From contig CABZXU010000004.1 in the NCBI GenBank assembly GCA_902529805.1, positions 1 to 64,000 of the forward strand: 64,000 bases of DNA, written 5' to 3'. Below, in pieces: positions 62,510 through 64,000 of this stretch. How positions within the stretch are numbered: position 1 is the stretch's first letter; every line of letters begins with the position of its first letter. The notes beneath the pieces were generated by a model. The model saw only the letters and a program-made list of their open reading frames with translations, searched no databases and was not told where the DNA came from. A program made the position numbers and the translations under genes. This DNA comes from an uncultured Marinoscillum sp. (GTDB taxonomy: Bacteria > Bacteroidota > Bacteroidia > Cytophagales > MED-G16).

Positions 62510-63350
62510 TTTCTAGAACATAAATTAGACTGGAATAGTTTTTACTTTTGATAGCATTTAAGTTTGAAACAAAACCAATATATAAACCTTTTATAAAAGA
62601 AAACATAGATTTTTTGTTTTTTTCACTAAGTACAGAAACGTAATAACTGTCATAATACATTGGAAGTATTCTTTTTATCTTTAAACCAACCTTATTACAT
62701 AAAAACGAAAATGATTTGGGACTAAAGTGATACCTGTGTCTTGGAAGATCATAACCAGCCCAATATTTATTATAATAAATGTTATCGTATGAATCCTTGT
62801 TTGGCATGGCAACAACAATATGTGAGTCTTTTTTAAGTAGCGACTTAATAAAACCAAGCTCTTTTTCCGGATCGTTTATATGTTCTAACACATGCCATAG
62901 TGTAATTACCGAAAAAACCTTCTTTTTTTTTTTTAAAGACTCTTTTGTTAATCGCCATTTGTTTTTATTTGAATTAATAGGCTCATATTCATATACCGTA
63001 ATGTTTTTTTTTCTTAAAAACCCTGCAAAAAACCCTGAACCTGAACCGTAGTCAAGAACATCTCCTTTTATTAAATTCTTTAAAAGACGATACTTATTAA
63101 ATGAATTTATAAAACGCACAAACTTGTAAATCATATCAAATGGAGAACCAACAGAAACCTTATAAGATTGATATTTTTCTTTAGGATAGTACTTAGAAAG
63201 GATTTTTTCAGAGATTTCAGGAAACGAAAAACTAACACCGCAATTGTTGCAATCAAACACAGAAAAACTTTCTTTAGAAAAAGAATGATCTACACCAACT
63301 AGTTTTCGGGTTGTTTTATTTGAGCCACAGATTGGACATTTTAGTTTCAT
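62502..63350 (-). CDS. class I SAM-dependent methyltransferase with N-terminal zinc ribbon
   Basis: A 282-residue protein. CPICGSN and CNNCGVSF form a zinc ribbon at 4-45. The methyltransferase core has DVLDYGSGSGFFAGFLRKK (SAM loop), VITLWHVLEHINDPEKEL and VAMPNKDS. This architecture occurs near polysaccharide and envelope genes as well as in housekeeping clusters; the substrate is unknown. ATGA is shared with the end of mnmG, so the two are cotranscribed. Confidence 0.88.
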   Translation of the reverse strand: MKLKCPICGSNKTTRKLVGVDHSFSKESFSVFDCNNCGVSFSFPEISEKILSKYYPKEKYQSYKVSVGSPFDMIYKFVRFINSFNKYRLLKNLIKGDVLDYGSGSGFFAGFLRKKNITVYEYEPINSNKNKWRLTKESLKKKKKVFSVITLWHVLEHINDPEKELGFIKSLLKKDSHIVVAMPNKDSYDNIYYNKYWAGYDLPRHRYHFSPKSFSFLCNKVGLKIKRILPMYYDSYYVSVLSEKNKKSMFSFIKGLYIGFVSNLNAIKSKNYSSLIYVLENE

Positions 63351-64000
63351 TTTTTTCTTTTGTTACTTATATAAAGCATGAGAATTGATACGTCAGAAGA
63401 AGAAACCCCACTTATTCTCGATGCGTCTCCAATGGTGGCGGGCTTAATCTTAATCAACTTACCCTTTCCTTCATTAGAAAGAGAAAAAACATCATTATAA
63501 TCAATTTTTGGATCTATTTTTTTGTCCTCAAGTGTCTTCATTTTTTTAACCATTTCTCTTTCTTTTTCAATGTAGCTTTTGTATTTGGTTTGAATATCTA
63601 CCTGCTCTATAGCATCTAAACTAAACACGGAGAAGTCTTTTTTATTTAAATAGCTTAATAAATCATATAGCCCTATGTGTGGTCTTGAGATTAATTTAAA
63701 AACAGTTGTAGATTCTTTAATTTCTGCAGATTTGTTTTTTTTCAGAAACCCATTTATTTTTTTTGGTATTAGTTTTTCTTTTTTAATTAAAGAAAGTAGC
63801 TTGTTAATTTGCTTTTCTTTGTTTTGTACGGTTTTTAAACGCTTAACATCTGCTAATCCTATTTCGTAACCCTTTTTTGTTAATCTTAAATCAGCATTAT
63901 CTTGTCTTAATAAAATCCTATGCTCGGCCCTTGAAGTAAACATTCTATAAGGCTCATCTGTTCCTTTGTTTATTAGGTCGTCTATTAACACCCCAATATA
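63347..64000 (-). CDS. mnmG: tRNA uridine-5-carboxymethylaminomethyl modification enzyme MnmG, C-terminal fragment
   Basis: The window ends inside this gene; the frame is open to base 64000 (YIGVLIDDLINKGTDEPYRMF). The visible 217 residues hold EPYRMFTSRAEHRILLRQDNADLRL and the C-terminal helical domain with QVDIQTKYKSYIEKE and KPATIGDASRISGVSSSDVSILM (read in part as IGDASRISGVS). MnmG with MnmE modifies the wobble uridine of several tRNAs. mnmG is often near oriC in bacteria, which is relevant to the gap at 60.5-60.8 kb. Confidence 0.96.
   Translation of the reverse strand, partial: YIGVLIDDLINKGTDEPYRMFTSRAEHRILLRQDNADLRLTKKGYEIGLADVKRLKTVQNKEKQINKLLSLIKKEKLIPKKINGFLKKNKSAEIKESTTVFKLISRPHIGLYDLLSYLNKKDFSVFSLDAIEQVDIQTKYKSYIEKEREMVKKMKTLEDKKIDPKIDYNDVFSLSNEGKGKLIKIKPATIGDASRISGVSSSDVSILMLYISNKRKK

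Noticed and set aside
1-64000. CRISPR arrays, insertion sequences, prophage, integrons, rRNA or tRNA genes
   Set aside because: No regularly spaced repeats, transposase or integrase motifs were seen, and nearly every base is covered by housekeeping genes. I saw no tRNA cloverleaf or conserved rRNA segment in the few gaps, although I could not run a covariance model.

Overview
The window looks like the chromosome of a marine, streamlined member of the Flavobacteriia (Bacteroidota). The evidence is gliding-motility lipoproteins of the GldB and GldD families, a SusC-type TonB-dependent receptor, a 29-residue basic COX24/bS22-like ribosomal protein, many Bacteroidota-type lipoproteins, no Shine-Dalgarno-like sequences before the starts inspected, very low GC (sampled lines near 4 kb are below 20%) and extreme gene packing. 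I see no rRNA, tRNA, insertion sequence, prophage or CRISPR array.

Layout. 0-8 kb: the end of cysQ, an MFS transporter, pheS, then a leftward group guaB - PP2C-type phosphatase - PPIase-less SurA-like lipoprotein - SurA. 7.7-11.3 kb: a vitamin-uptake locus with a PnuC/PnuT permease, a NadR-type kinase and, behind a TPP riboswitch, a TonB receptor, most simply read as thiamine acquisition. 11-19 kb: prmC, ribD, free-Met-sulfoxide reductase, psd, glutamate dehydrogenase, cdsA, CPBP protease, dusB and an EamA transporter. 19-25 kb: small catabolic enzymes (TIM-barrel isomerase, DUF1684, ThuA, hotdog thioesterase, MBL hydrolase, cupin) and a PLP decarboxylase whose reading frame is broken at a perfect UUUAAAA slippery heptamer. 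25-36 kb: envelope genes (M23 peptidase, DsbD-like protein, M20 dipeptidase, a 1540-residue exported protein of unknown function), tpiA and a LamG lipoprotein. 36-48.5 kb: DNA maintenance and motility (uvrA, ECF sigma factor with a small partner, a cysteine-free nth, gldB, rng, a frameshifted HU gene, mutY, ssb, gldD, recG). 48.5-56.9 kb: exchanger, peptidases, YjjX, Kazal lipoprotein, prfA, yjbQ and an exported RidA-family lipoprotein. 57-64 kb: fatty-acid beta-oxidation (thiolase and a multifunctional HAD/ECH protein), the longest intergenic gap (256 bp), an Ig-like lipoprotein, a methyltransferase and the end of mnmG.

Themes. Neighbouring genes overlap or abut almost everywhere. Eight of ten convergent pairs overlap at their stop codons, leaving no room for ordinary terminators. 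Base composition on the + strand changes sharply around 60.6 kb (T-rich to its left, A-rich to its right, both within leftward genes), in the same gap that holds degenerate DnaA-box-like repeats; this could be a replication origin or terminus. I did not find a convincing new multi-gene defence or biosynthetic system. The most unusual signals are the two frameshifts, the cysteine-free endonuclease III, the riboswitch that ends three bases before its start codon, and the 60.6 kb gap.
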